Virus record (IMG/VR): IMGVR_UViG_3300032294_002706
Span: 1 to 64,000 of that record
Source of the DNA: a virus
Reading direction: 5' to 3' (one strand)
Length of the DNA: 64,000 nucleotides
The position numbers were made by a program, and so were the translations under genes. Positions 46,101-54,398 of this stretch are shown here, piece after piece; positions within the stretch are counted from its first letter, which is position 1; every line of letters begins with the position of its first letter. The notes below the pieces were generated by a model. The model was not told the origin of the DNA. It did no database searches and saw only the letters and a program-made list of their open reading frames with translations.

Positions 46101-46686
46101 AAGTTTCACGCAATTCGTGAACGAAGAAAAATCAAACGACTTTAGGATCTTTTGTGATCTTGACGGAGTCCTAGTTGATTTTAATAGAGGATTCATTGAG
46201 CTTGCCAGTAATACTGAAAAACTTTCGCCAAAAGCCTATGAAAAGGCTCACGGTAAAGATTCGCTATGGCCGCTAATCGATGAATTGGGAGAATCCTTCT
46301 GGGAAAATCTACAATGGATGAAGGACGGTAGAGAACTATGGGATTATCTTAAGAGATATGATCCAATAATTCTGTCTTCTCCAAGTAAACACCCAGGCTG
46401 TTTTACCGGAAAGGCTAAATGGGTAAAGCTTCATTTAGGAATTGACCAAGATCCAGTAACAGACCCTCAAAATTTTACAAAGGACACCCGATTTATCTTA
46501 GCTAATCGCAAGCACGATTACGTTGAGCCTGCAAAAACTCTATTTAAAAAGAAACCTCTGTTAATCGATGATTTCAATAAAAAACTAGAAAAATGGACTA
46601 ATGCTGGAGGAATTGGAGTTTTACATAACGATTCGACTGATACAATTCGAGTGGTTGAGGAAATTCTAGGCCCAGCTGAAGACTAA
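46087..46686 (+). CDS. HAD-superfamily 5'-nucleotidase-like phosphatase with capsid-targeting-like N-terminus
   Basis: 199 residues. The HAD motif I CDLDGVLVDF places the nucleophile and acid/base at D24 and D26. SSPSK near 100 fits motif II, and PLLIDDFNKK fits the motif IV acidic pair, as in the 5'(3')-deoxyribonucleotidase (NT5C-like) group. Residues 1-14, MSNLKSFTQFVNEE, precede the enzyme domain and match the F-x-x-F-V-x-E motif seen on other candidate head-packaged proteins here. It would release phosphate from nucleotides, either in the cytosol or, if packaged, early in infection. Downstream is a 54-base spacer with two small hairpins, then a strong terminator. Confidence 0.7.
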   Translation: MSNLKSFTQFVNEEKSNDFRIFCDLDGVLVDFNRGFIELASNTEKLSPKAYEKAHGKDSLWPLIDELGESFWENLQWMKDGRELWDYLKRYDPIILSSPSKHPGCFTGKAKWVKLHLGIDQDPVTDPQNFTKDTRFILANRKHDYVEPAKTLFKKKPLLIDDFNKKLEKWTNAGGIGVLHNDSTDTIRVVEEILGPAED

Positions 46687-46740
46687 AGTTCTCGGACTTA
46701 AACCGAGTGGTGGAACGCTGACCAACCGGTCGGCCTAAAT

Positions 46741-46768
46741 AAAAAAGGACTCGAATGAGTCCTTTTTT
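46741..46768. terminator. Bidirectional rho-independent terminator
   Basis: AAAAAAGGACTC - GAAT - GAGTCCTTTTTT, a perfect 12-bp palindromic stem with a T-tract on both strands. It sits between the convergent HAD-phosphatase and tail-sheath genes. The bases just before it (46687-46740) contain CTCGG-N7-CCGAG and GACC-N4-GGTC mini-hairpins of no known role. Confidence 0.9.
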
Positions 46769-46788
46769 TATTAAGTAGTGTGTGTCTT

Positions 46789-49700
46789 TTAGAATGATGG
46801 AGTAAATCCAGTAGAGTTTGAAGCAAGTTGACCTCCAGCTCTTGTGATTGTGATACGGTTGATGAACTTGTGAATACCTCTTGGGAAATCAACGATAATA
46901 TCAATGATACCAGCGTTATTTTCAAGAACTTCAGTTCCATTGTTTGAATCATCAAATACTACATCGAATGTTGAGATACCTCTAGCGTCTTGAACTGCAG
47001 TTAAGTAGTTCTTAACAAGAGTTTTAACTCTTAATCTAGTAGTAGTATCGTTGAAGTCGAATAGGAAGTTCAATAAGATTCTTTCAATATCTCTTTCAAT
47101 CGTTACTAGAGCTTCTCTTACGTGAACGTTATTTAAAGCTGATTTAACTTTTTGGTATCCAGTGTTGTTTGAGAAAATCATAACACCGAAACCTCTACGT
47201 CTAACGATCAAGTTGAAACCTACTGGCTCCAAGAAGTCTCTATCGTCATTCGTTAAGTCATACTCAACTCCTGTAATTTCTGGTTCAGAGATAATACCTC
47301 TTTTTCCTGCTACGATTGAGAAAGTGTTTCCACTAGAATACTTCTTCATGTAAGTATTCGCAACGTAAGCAGCTGGCGGAATTGATTTATTTCTACCACC
47401 TTCAAAGATTACTAAGTTAGGCATGAAATACGCAGCATAAGATGCGATTGAAATACCATTTTTCTCTCCAGTTGCAAAATTGAACGTGTAAGATGGATTA
47501 GACGATAAGTTACCACCAGTCGAAATGTATTCAGCTGATACTAAATTGGTGTTAACATCAATGAAGCTTGGATCAATTGATTTCTCGTATTGTGCAAAAG
47601 ATGGAGCATTTAGGATAGCTAGAGCTTTTCCGTGATTTGCTGCAAGTTGAGCAAGTTGTTGCTTAGAAGCGCTCCAAATTTGACCTTCATACGAATCAAT
47701 AATGTAACGGTAATCTAGAGTTTCGTTATCGGCTAATGTAGAAGCAATGTTAGTATCATTGAACATATAGTCCAAGATAGTGTTTTGACGATCCGCTGTT
47801 CCGTTAGGATACAATCCGCTTTCATCAACTTGCATTGCTGGAACATAGAATCCTCTAAGATCAGTTACGTAGTTTTTAATTCCTTTGTAAACTGTAAGAC
47901 CTGCGGTTCCGCCTAAAACAGCTGGAGTAATATCGATACCTGTGATATTTGAATCAGCTGCAGTATCAACAGTAACCGTGTATTTTAAAGTTTTAACCGG
48001 TAAGCTAGAAGGACCGTAGTTTACAGTAACTAGTTGACTGTAAACTGATTTAATTCTTAATGCACGATTACGAATTACTTGATCTCCGTTTGTGTCTTTA
48101 ACGATTCCGGCTTTAACCCATTGTCCAACTTTAAAGAATGAATCCACTAGAGTTCTCTTTGTTGAATCGTAAGTATATCCAGTATTTGCAACTTCTTTCT
48201 TAGCAGTATTTCCATAAAGTGAAGGATTCAAAGTAAATACCACTTGATTAGGAGAAAAGAATCTGTAATTGTTAGCTCCGGTAGTGATGAAGTAGCTAGA
48301 ATCAGTCAAATCGAAATCCGCTTTAAATTGAGTAACTGTAGTTGATTTGATATGTAGATAAGCTGGTGCTGGACTAGCGATACCGTCAGTTATGTACTTA
48401 ACGTCAACTTGATTTTGGAATGCTGCATCTTGATAAGCGTAAAACTCGATGTACTTGATTTGACCTGTGCTTTGAGTTTTAACCAAACCGTCAGTCGATA
48501 AGTAAAGAGTAGTAGGCGTGCTAGATGGAGCAGCTAAGTAGTGTAGAGTGTCTCCGGTTTTAATAAATCCATTTGCCCATGCAGTATACAATTTACTTCC
48601 GATTGTTGCAACGATGTACTTATCGCCAGTCGGTAAATTAGATGGACCTGAAAGCTTTTGAATTGTGTAAGTTTCACCAGCCGCATAAGTTGAATTATAA
48701 TCAACGCTGTCTAATGCGAAGTAGTACTCGTATCCAGCTGATTTTCTGTAGCTCAATACATCGATTAGAGCAACTGGATCAACTGTGCTGATTCCGTTAT
48801 CTACTGTGTAAAGTTGCTTAGTGTTATCAGTTGTGTTAAGTTCATCAAACCCGTATCCAACTAGATCAATTCTTTGCTCTGCGATTGGCTCAGTTGAACT
48901 ACCGCTATCGAATGTAGCATTAGTTAAGTCAATCATGTCAACTTTCTTGTAGTCAATTGCGCAAAATACTCCAGATTGACTAAACTTTCTATTAAATAAT
49001 GCGTCGATTGAAGCAACTGCTCCAGTTAAATCTCTAAAATCAGGAATCATTGCTCCGATCGTACGATTTACTACTGAAACTTCTCTCAATGAAAGGAAAT
49101 CATTCATCTTTGCAAGTTCAATACCTGATGGATTAAAGAACTGTGCGTAAATTGGATCTTTTGAAAGTCTGGCGTAATCAGTCCAATCTCCTTCAACTAC
49201 TGCGATTTCAACGAAGTAATCTGCTACGTAATCGTCTGGGTGTAAGAATTCTGGAATTTCTACTTTATCTCCTAGCAGTTTGTAGTATTCCTTAACTTTA
49301 ATGTCGTATCCAGTAGTATCAGCTACTCTAACCCATGCAGTAACAGCTTTCTTAGAAAGGTTAACTAAACTTAAAAGTTTATTAGCGTCTCTGTCCGCTG
49401 TTCCAGTTGCTGGGAATGAGTCACCTAACTGAATGTTTTTGTACTTGTTAACTGCATCAACATCAGCAAACCATAGTTTCTGAGTATTGTAGAAGTGTGA
49501 AAGGCTATCTTGATAAAGATTAGCCGCCCAAGTTGAATTATTTGATGCTGATTCAGTATTGAATGTTGTAAAGTATGCAACGTCCGTGTCTGCAACAGGT
49601 AAAAGATTCAAAGCGTAAACTGGGCCTTGTCTCAAAGCTACTTCTATAGTTCTGTGAAAGAAGCTTCCGTTCTTTTCTAGTTTAGAATCATTTTCTCCGT

Positions 49701-49881
49701 ATACTGTAGTTAATGAACGTAAGTCATTAACTAGTACTACTGAGTTGATAGGTCCCTTTTTGCTAGTTCCTATTACGAGTCTTCCTGTCGATAGAGGCAA
49801 GCTGAGATTAGGGCTTTCGTCGATTTCGACCGTGTAGACACCGCTTGACTTGAATCGGTTCAGATTTAATTTTTCTGCCAT
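46789..49881 (-). CDS. 18: Contractile tail sheath protein (gp18-like)
   Basis: 1030 residues. The N-terminus (RFKSSGVYTVEIDES, LVIGTSKKGPINS) and especially the C-terminal ~250 residues (EPVGFNLIVRRRGFGVMIFSN, HVREALVTIERDIERILLNFL, FPRGIHKFINRITITRAGG) are typical of myophage sheath subunits, whose ends form the contractile core and link neighbours. T4 gp18 has 659 residues; the extra ~370 lie in the middle as beta-rich inserts, likely surface-exposed. It is alone on the minus strand between plus-strand replication genes, with two late promoters upstream and a bidirectional terminator downstream. Confidence 0.9.
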   Translation of the reverse strand: MAEKLNLNRFKSSGVYTVEIDESPNLSLPLSTGRLVIGTSKKGPINSVVLVNDLRSLTTVYGENDSKLEKNGSFFHRTIEVALRQGPVYALNLLPVADTDVAYFTTFNTESASNNSTWAANLYQDSLSHFYNTQKLWFADVDAVNKYKNIQLGDSFPATGTADRDANKLLSLVNLSKKAVTAWVRVADTTGYDIKVKEYYKLLGDKVEIPEFLHPDDYVADYFVEIAVVEGDWTDYARLSKDPIYAQFFNPSGIELAKMNDFLSLREVSVVNRTIGAMIPDFRDLTGAVASIDALFNRKFSQSGVFCAIDYKKVDMIDLTNATFDSGSSTEPIAEQRIDLVGYGFDELNTTDNTKQLYTVDNGISTVDPVALIDVLSYRKSAGYEYYFALDSVDYNSTYAAGETYTIQKLSGPSNLPTGDKYIVATIGSKLYTAWANGFIKTGDTLHYLAAPSSTPTTLYLSTDGLVKTQSTGQIKYIEFYAYQDAAFQNQVDVKYITDGIASPAPAYLHIKSTTVTQFKADFDLTDSSYFITTGANNYRFFSPNQVVFTLNPSLYGNTAKKEVANTGYTYDSTKRTLVDSFFKVGQWVKAGIVKDTNGDQVIRNRALRIKSVYSQLVTVNYGPSSLPVKTLKYTVTVDTAADSNITGIDITPAVLGGTAGLTVYKGIKNYVTDLRGFYVPAMQVDESGLYPNGTADRQNTILDYMFNDTNIASTLADNETLDYRYIIDSYEGQIWSASKQQLAQLAANHGKALAILNAPSFAQYEKSIDPSFIDVNTNLVSAEYISTGGNLSSNPSYTFNFATGEKNGISIASYAAYFMPNLVIFEGGRNKSIPPAAYVANTYMKKYSSGNTFSIVAGKRGIISEPEITGVEYDLTNDDRDFLEPVGFNLIVRRRGFGVMIFSNNTGYQKVKSALNNVHVREALVTIERDIERILLNFLFDFNDTTTRLRVKTLVKNYLTAVQDARGISTFDVVFDDSNNGTEVLENNAGIIDIIVDFPRGIHKFINRITITRAGGQLASNSTGFTPSF

Positions 49882-49904
49882 CGCTTTTGCGTATTATTTT
49901 GAAG

Positions 49905-49919
49905 TTATTTATTTATCGC
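49905..49919 (-). promoter_or_regulatory. T4-like late promoter, proximal, for tail sheath
   Basis: Minus-strand GCGATAAATAAATAA, 24 bases before the ATG at 49881; it contains two overlapping TAAATA cores. Confidence 0.75.
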
Positions 49920-49967
49920 ATTAAGTCCAAATTCATACTTTTTGAACTTGGGCTAGTCGCGTCTTTA

Positions 49968-49980
49968 GTTATTTATCAAC
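49968..49980 (-). promoter_or_regulatory. T4-like late promoter, distal, for tail sheath
   Basis: Minus-strand GTTGATAAATAAC, the same 13-mer as at 1468 and 4898, 87 bases before the sheath ATG. Two tandem late promoters would suit the high copy number needed for sheath. Confidence 0.7.
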
Positions 49981-50024
49981 CGCCAGCATAATAAACTTAA
50001 ACTTTTTCCACTTTTGGGGTAAAA

Positions 50025-50036
50025 GATCTTGTAAAA
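50025..50036 (+). promoter_or_regulatory. Host-type promoter element GATCTTGTAAAA
   Basis: GATCTTGTAAAA, 11 bases before the ATG at 50047. It shares CTTGTAAAA with 29923-29934 and TTTGTAAAA with 53173-53181, near Bacteroidota -7 elements. Confidence 0.4.
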
Positions 50037-50046
50037 CTAACTAAAT

Positions 50047-50526
50047 ATGGCAAATACAGACAATTCCTGCGCAAAATTAGAAATTAATGACCTTTGGTCA
50101 AATCGTACAGAATCCAACACGGACACTCTTGGCGACATTATGAACTTACAAGCCGATACTCAAAAGAATGTTTACGGTTATGACTTCAAAAACATGACTC
50201 TACGTGACCTAATGACATTTTGGCACATGAATAATCATGCAATGATTGATGAGATTCACGAAGCAACCGATGCACTAGGCGGAATCAAGGACGGGGACGG
50301 CAATGCCATCTGGAAAAGATGGAAAAAAGCCCATGAAGGATACTCAGATAAGAAATTCTCAGATTTATCAGAGGAAGACCAACTAGAGTGCAAATTTGAG
50401 GTGATTGACATGCTACACTTCTTTATGAATTACGCAATTTCGATAGGAATGACTCCTCAGGAGATGTACAATATGTACATGTCTAAAAACGAAGAGAACC
50501 GAGCACGTCAACAGAATGGTTATTAA
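50047..50526 (+). CDS. 56: gp56-like dCTPase/dUTPase (all-alpha NTP pyrophosphatase)
   Basis: 159 residues. It closely follows T4 gp56: two metal-binding helices E69-I-H-E72 and E118-V-I-D121, WKRWKKAHEGY, LSEEDQLECKFEVID and a C-terminal KNEENRARQQNGY (T4: KNKENFARQDNGY). T4 gp56 hydrolyses dCTP and dUTP (and the diphosphates) to monophosphates. This keeps plain dCTP out of phage DNA and feeds dCMP to the hydroxymethylase. It is the first gene of the replication run starting at 50047. Combined with the gp42-like gene at 60269 it argues for modified cytosine. Confidence 0.85.
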   Translation: MANTDNSCAKLEINDLWSNRTESNTDTLGDIMNLQADTQKNVYGYDFKNMTLRDLMTFWHMNNHAMIDEIHEATDALGGIKDGDGNAIWKRWKKAHEGYSDKKFSDLSEEDQLECKFEVIDMLHFFMNYAISIGMTPQEMYNMYMSKNEENRARQQNGY

Positions 50527-50544
50527 TTGGTAAAATAATAAAAT

Positions 50545-51918
50545 ATGATTGTAAGTACTGAATTTCACACGGAAGACTCAACGCTAGTCATTTCGTATTA
50601 TAAGCCAGATGGAACAATTGGATTTATGAAAAAACCAATTCTACCTCATGACCTTTATAACTGGAACCTAACTCCAACTCCGACCGAGCACCGTAACTGG
50701 GATGGAAAATTTCTAAAAAAGGTTCAAGGTAAATGGTTGAGTCGTTTTAGACTTGAAGAATTGACCCAAATTCGATTAGATCAAACTGAGTTAGATTCAA
50801 TTTATTCAGATGATAGTCCAAAAAAATACTATCTGGATATTGAGATTCAGTTATTATCAACCGACTTTCCGGATCCAAACAAAGCAGCAATGCCAGTTAA
50901 TTTAATAACGTTTGTGAATGAGGATAATATTTGTTTTGTAATGTCAACCATGAAGAACTTAGAGAATCCAGTAATTTCTCAAATGCAAGATGAGGTTAAC
51001 GATTACTTTAAGGCACACGGCCAAGACTTTACTCTTAAGTATCTGTTTTTTGAGACAGAGGAAGAGATGATGACAACCTTTTTCCACAAAGTGCTTCCTA
51101 AAATTCCATTCTTAACCGGTTGGAATGTAATTGGATTTGACTGGTTATACTTAATCAATCGTTGTAAGAATTTAGGAATTGAGCCAATGGCAAAAATGCC
51201 ATCTAAAACATTGATCGGTAAGGCTAAAATGCCAGTTCACATGGGACTTCTGGATTACATGGAAGTTTTCATGAACACAAAGCCGTATAAGGTCGTTGAG
51301 AATTATAAGTTAGACTACATCGCTAATCTTGTGCTTGGAACCACTAAATTACATAGTGAGTATGCGACCATGCTAGAAGCTCAGCAGGACGTTGAGAACT
51401 TCATCAAGTATAACATCATCGATACGATTCTTATCAAGCTAATAGAGGACAAGCTTGGTCTACTTGATGTAGCCTTTGCCATCTCTAAATTTGCGAGAGT
51501 CGATGTTTCTAAAGTATTTTCAGCAGTATTCATTACTGAAACCTTAATGTGTAGAGAATTCTTAGAACGCGGTTTATACATGGCAAACGATCGAAGAGAT
51601 CTTGAAGAGGACGCAACTTACGATGGTGCATACGTTGCAAAACCTGAACCTGGATACTATAAGTACGTATCATGTTTTGACTTTGCCTCAATGTATCCAA
51701 ACATTCAAATTCAGTTTAATATCTCGCCAGACGCGTACTTAGGCAAAAACAAACCTGATCAAGAACCTACTGAAGGCCAGATCCTAACTAAAAACAATAC
51801 TCTATTTACTAAAAAGTTTGATTCAGCAGCTCGCACAATCTTAACTCGTTTGTATAACGGTCGTGTGGACACGAAGAATGAAATGAAAAAATTAGAAGAG
51901 CAACTAAATGCTAAATAA
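50545..51918 (+). CDS. 43: Family B DNA polymerase, N-terminal part (exonuclease + palm motif A); split gene
   Basis: 457 residues. It has the proofreading exonuclease motifs: exo I D98-I-E100 (YYLDIEIQ), exo II GWNVIGFDW (D199), exo III YNIID (D293). Polymerase motif A is at D379 (CFDFASMYPN). It stops after a helical LYNGRVDTKNEMKKLEEQ, just before where the fingers and motif B (KxxxNSxYG) should begin. Motifs B and C (YGDTDS) are absent from it and from the rest of the window. The end is a clean TAA, with no intein motif and no frame that continues the homology. This looks like a split gp43 whose C-terminal subunit is encoded elsewhere. The next gene overlaps by 11 bases. Confidence 0.85.
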   Translation: MIVSTEFHTEDSTLVISYYKPDGTIGFMKKPILPHDLYNWNLTPTPTEHRNWDGKFLKKVQGKWLSRFRLEELTQIRLDQTELDSIYSDDSPKKYYLDIEIQLLSTDFPDPNKAAMPVNLITFVNEDNICFVMSTMKNLENPVISQMQDEVNDYFKAHGQDFTLKYLFFETEEEMMTTFFHKVLPKIPFLTGWNVIGFDWLYLINRCKNLGIEPMAKMPSKTLIGKAKMPVHMGLLDYMEVFMNTKPYKVVENYKLDYIANLVLGTTKLHSEYATMLEAQQDVENFIKYNIIDTILIKLIEDKLGLLDVAFAISKFARVDVSKVFSAVFITETLMCREFLERGLYMANDRRDLEEDATYDGAYVAKPEPGYYKYVSCFDFASMYPNIQIQFNISPDAYLGKNKPDQEPTEGQILTKNNTLFTKKFDSAARTILTRLYNGRVDTKNEMKKLEEQLNAK

Positions 51919-52600
51919 TTTCAAAAAAATATTACATAAAATTATGAATGGATACGATATAGAAACACTGATCGCTGTAAAATCAAGTTTTCAAGCTAAT
52001 AAATTTCAGTGGATAAAAACAAATGACCCAAACAAAATGGGTAAAATAGTTGAAGTTAGAGACGTTGTTCCTGGTCGAAATGGTAGATTTCTTGCAATGT
52101 TGTCAGATGGCTCTCAACTTGATACTGATCTAGTTTCATCTAACTTAATGATGATAACTGACGGACAGGACCCACTATCGTTTGATGAAATTCGATCAAT
52201 CAATTACATTCCTTCTCTTTCTGAAGAGGTACAGGTTTCAAGCGATATTCCTGCCGAATTTGCAACAGAAATCAAGACACAGGCAATTCAGTCAGCTCCA
52301 ACGGCCTTTCAACCTGCTCAACTTGCACCAGAACCAGCGAAAATTCAAGCAAGCGTCGATCCAGGCGATCTATTTGGAATGTTTTCACTAGAGGATACTG
52401 ACTTAAATCTGTCAGTCAGAGTTAAGCTACCTAGTAAAACTCTACTAAAGATGATGTATCAGAATTCAAAGAACAAGGAAGAGTTTTTGACAAAACTATC
52501 AAACTATATAAATAATAACGTAACGGTTGATGCTATTAAGAAAACCATGAAAAAGGCATTAGCTGGTGACACTAAAAAGAAGACAACTCCAAATGAATAA
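51908..52600 (+). CDS. Unknown protein following the split polymerase
   Basis: 230 residues (start ATG 51908; an internal ATG at 51944, MNGYDIETLIA, is an alternative). Residues ~30-85 form a small beta-rich domain (MGKIVEVRDVVPGRNG, FLAMLSDGSQLDTDLVS) like a KOW/SH3-type barrel. Residues ~100-155 are an Ala/Pro/Gln-rich linker, and 160-230 are a helical, basic C-terminus (LLKMMYQNSKNKEEFL, KKTMKKAL). It overlaps the polymerase gene 5' and the next gene 3' (8 bases). It occupies the slot where the polymerase C-terminus might be expected but shows no polymerase motif. A role as a polymerase accessory protein is speculation. Confidence 0.65.
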   Translation: MLNNFKKILHKIMNGYDIETLIAVKSSFQANKFQWIKTNDPNKMGKIVEVRDVVPGRNGRFLAMLSDGSQLDTDLVSSNLMMITDGQDPLSFDEIRSINYIPSLSEEVQVSSDIPAEFATEIKTQAIQSAPTAFQPAQLAPEPAKIQASVDPGDLFGMFSLEDTDLNLSVRVKLPSKTLLKMMYQNSKNKEEFLTKLSNYINNNVTVDAIKKTMKKALAGDTKKKTTPNE

Positions 52601-53156
52601 GCCCCTAATCTCAAAAGAAACTAGCAAATTCGGTAGATTTAACGTGTTGACCTTAACTAAGGACCAGCATTCAAATCAGTATTTAGCTGATGATCTTGAG
52701 TACATTTGCTTAATTCCATTTGAAAAATCTTCAGAGAACTCAATCAAATCAATTTACGTACTAGATTATCTTAATCCAGTATCGGATTCTCAAACCGAAT
52801 CTTTGATCATCGATACTGTCAACCCTGACCTTGATAAAACTCCATACGATAGCGTTTGTCGTGCTCTAGTTGAAGAAGCCGGTTTAAATATTGACGAATT
52901 GGGACTTACTGAAAATAGTATTTACTATTTGGGAGACATTCAAACAAGTTCACCAATGTCATGTAAGATGCACTGTTACGGAGTTGATACTACAAGCAAC
53001 TCCATTCTTGAATTCACAAGAAATTTATCAAAGGACCATTTCACAAAGGACAGCTCATCAATCAAAAAGGTAGGCTTTCACCAAGTAGTAAATGGCGATT
53101 TTCCGGACTCTACTATTTTAGCAGGGTCATTTTTATTAGTTTCATATTTCAACTAA
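52593..53156 (+). CDS. Degenerate Nudix-like protein
   Basis: 187 residues from ATG 52593, whose codons overlap the previous stop; the longer start at 52566 would overlap more and is not preferred. RALVEEAGL (about residue 89) matches the second half of the Nudix box (REUxEExGU) with Ala for the first Glu. The earlier G-x5-E half is not evident. Flanking strands (EYICLIPFEKSS, SIYVLDYLNPVS) fit a Nudix fold. It would hydrolyse a nucleoside diphosphate derivative if active; the missing residue makes catalysis uncertain. T4-like phages often carry a Nudix enzyme (NudE). Medium confidence in the fold, low in the activity. Confidence 0.5.
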   Translation: MNKPLISKETSKFGRFNVLTLTKDQHSNQYLADDLEYICLIPFEKSSENSIKSIYVLDYLNPVSDSQTESLIIDTVNPDLDKTPYDSVCRALVEEAGLNIDELGLTENSIYYLGDIQTSSPMSCKMHCYGVDTTSNSILEFTRNLSKDHFTKDSSSIKKVGFHQVVNGDFPDSTILAGSFLLVSYFN

Positions 53157-53165
53157 ATCCAATTC

Positions 53166-53187
53166 AGTATCCTTTGTAAAAGATACT
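53166..53187 (+). promoter_or_regulatory. uvsX promoter region with inverted repeat
   Basis: AGTATC - N10 - GATACT (53166-53187) encloses TTTGTAAAA, the element shared with two other plus-strand leaders. It lies 21 bases before the uvsX ATG and could be a promoter with an operator or an mRNA hairpin. Confidence 0.4.
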
Positions 53188-53207
53188 AAAGATTAATTTT
53201 TATACAC

Positions 53208-54398
53208 ATGGCAAAATCAACAATGGACGCATTCGCCAAGTTTAACGACTTGCTCGAAAAGAAAGTCAAATCTAAAATTGAGATCCGCGGATTCTCAGAC
53301 ATCGAAGAGTATATTCCAACCGGAAACTACTTATTAAACGCTCAAATGTCGGGCTCGGTATTTGGAGGTTATCCCAACACTCGAAGCATCGGTATTGCCG
53401 GAGATTCTGGAGCAGGTAAAACATTCCTTTGCCTAAACGCAGTTCGTGAGCTTCAAAAGAAAGACTATATGGTAATCTACATTGATACCGAAGGCGCAAT
53501 CGATTCTAGCGATTACCTAAAGTTCGGAGTAGACTTATCCAAACTAAAGTATCTTCGTATGGGTATGATCAGTGAAGTTAAGTTTTTCGTGAACGACCTG
53601 ATTGAAACAATCAAAGAAAATCCAGGTCTTAAGATTGCACTATTTGTAGATTCAGTCGGAATGCTAGACACTGATAAGAGCAAACGTGATATGGATGCAG
53701 GTAAGAACGCTGCAGATATGGGTCTCCGTGCAAAAGAGATGAGATCCTTATTCAAGTCATTGACTCTAGATCTTTCGAATTACAAGATTCCATTCATCTT
53801 TACAAATCACACCTATGCCTCAATGGATCAATACACTCCAAAGGGTATGTCAGGCGGCGGTGGTCCAGAATTCTCTGCATCAATTATCTTAATGTTGAGT
53901 AAAGGGACACTAAGAGATGAAGCTAAAACAACTACCGGAATTATTGTTCGTTCTAAAACCAAAAAGAATCGTTTGGCTAGACCAATTGATATTGAGTTTC
54001 ATATCTCTTTCCATAAGGGTATGAATCCATTCGTTGGACTAGAGCAATACGTTAGTTGGGAAAATTGTGGAGTCGGTAGAGGTAATAAGCTAACTGAGAA
54101 AGAATTCTCTAAGCTTAAACCTGATGAATCTGAACTATGCTCTAAATTTGAAGTTGATGGTGAGACCTTCTACTTCTTACCTAAAAAATTAGGTAAAACC
54201 TACATCATTAGACATAACGGTGATGCTGTTCCAGTTAAGGAATTTTTCTCAGCAAGACTTTTCACTAACGAGGTGTTAACTGAATTAGATGAAAAGATCA
54301 TCAAACCAACCTTTAAGTTTCCAGAAACTCAGGATGGAATTGATAATATGGAAACCGAAGAATTAGAAGACTTAACTGAAAATGACAATGACCTTTAA
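53208..54398 (+). CDS. uvsX: UvsX-like RecA-family recombinase
   Basis: 396 residues. It forms the presynaptic filament on ssDNA for recombination-dependent replication and repair. Walker A is GDSGAGKT at 65-72, Walker B is around KIALFVDSVGML, loop L2 is FTNHTYASM with GMSGGGGPEFSAS. Length equals T4 UvsX (about 390). The C-terminus is strongly acidic (ETEELEDLTENDNDL), as is common for RecA-type autoregulatory tails. It is first in a uvsX-orf-gp41-orf-gp47-SET-gp46 run. The next gene overlaps by 17 bases. Confidence 0.9.
   Translation: MAKSTMDAFAKFNDLLEKKVKSKIEIRGFSDIEEYIPTGNYLLNAQMSGSVFGGYPNTRSIGIAGDSGAGKTFLCLNAVRELQKKDYMVIYIDTEGAIDSSDYLKFGVDLSKLKYLRMGMISEVKFFVNDLIETIKENPGLKIALFVDSVGMLDTDKSKRDMDAGKNAADMGLRAKEMRSLFKSLTLDLSNYKIPFIFTNHTYASMDQYTPKGMSGGGGPEFSASIILMLSKGTLRDEAKTTTGIIVRSKTKKNRLARPIDIEFHISFHKGMNPFVGLEQYVSWENCGVGRGNKLTEKEFSKLKPDESELCSKFEVDGETFYFLPKKLGKTYIIRHNGDAVPVKEFFSARLFTNEVLTELDEKIIKPTFKFPETQDGIDNMETEELEDLTENDNDL

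Noticed and set aside
46687-46740. tRNA-like stem pair before the terminator
   Set aside because: Two short hairpins exist, but there is no acceptor stem, anticodon loop or TPsiC-like arm arrangement.
50545-51918. Intein or intron in the polymerase
   Set aside because: No Cys/Ser-led intein block or HN-C junction, and homology does not resume in any frame downstream within the window.
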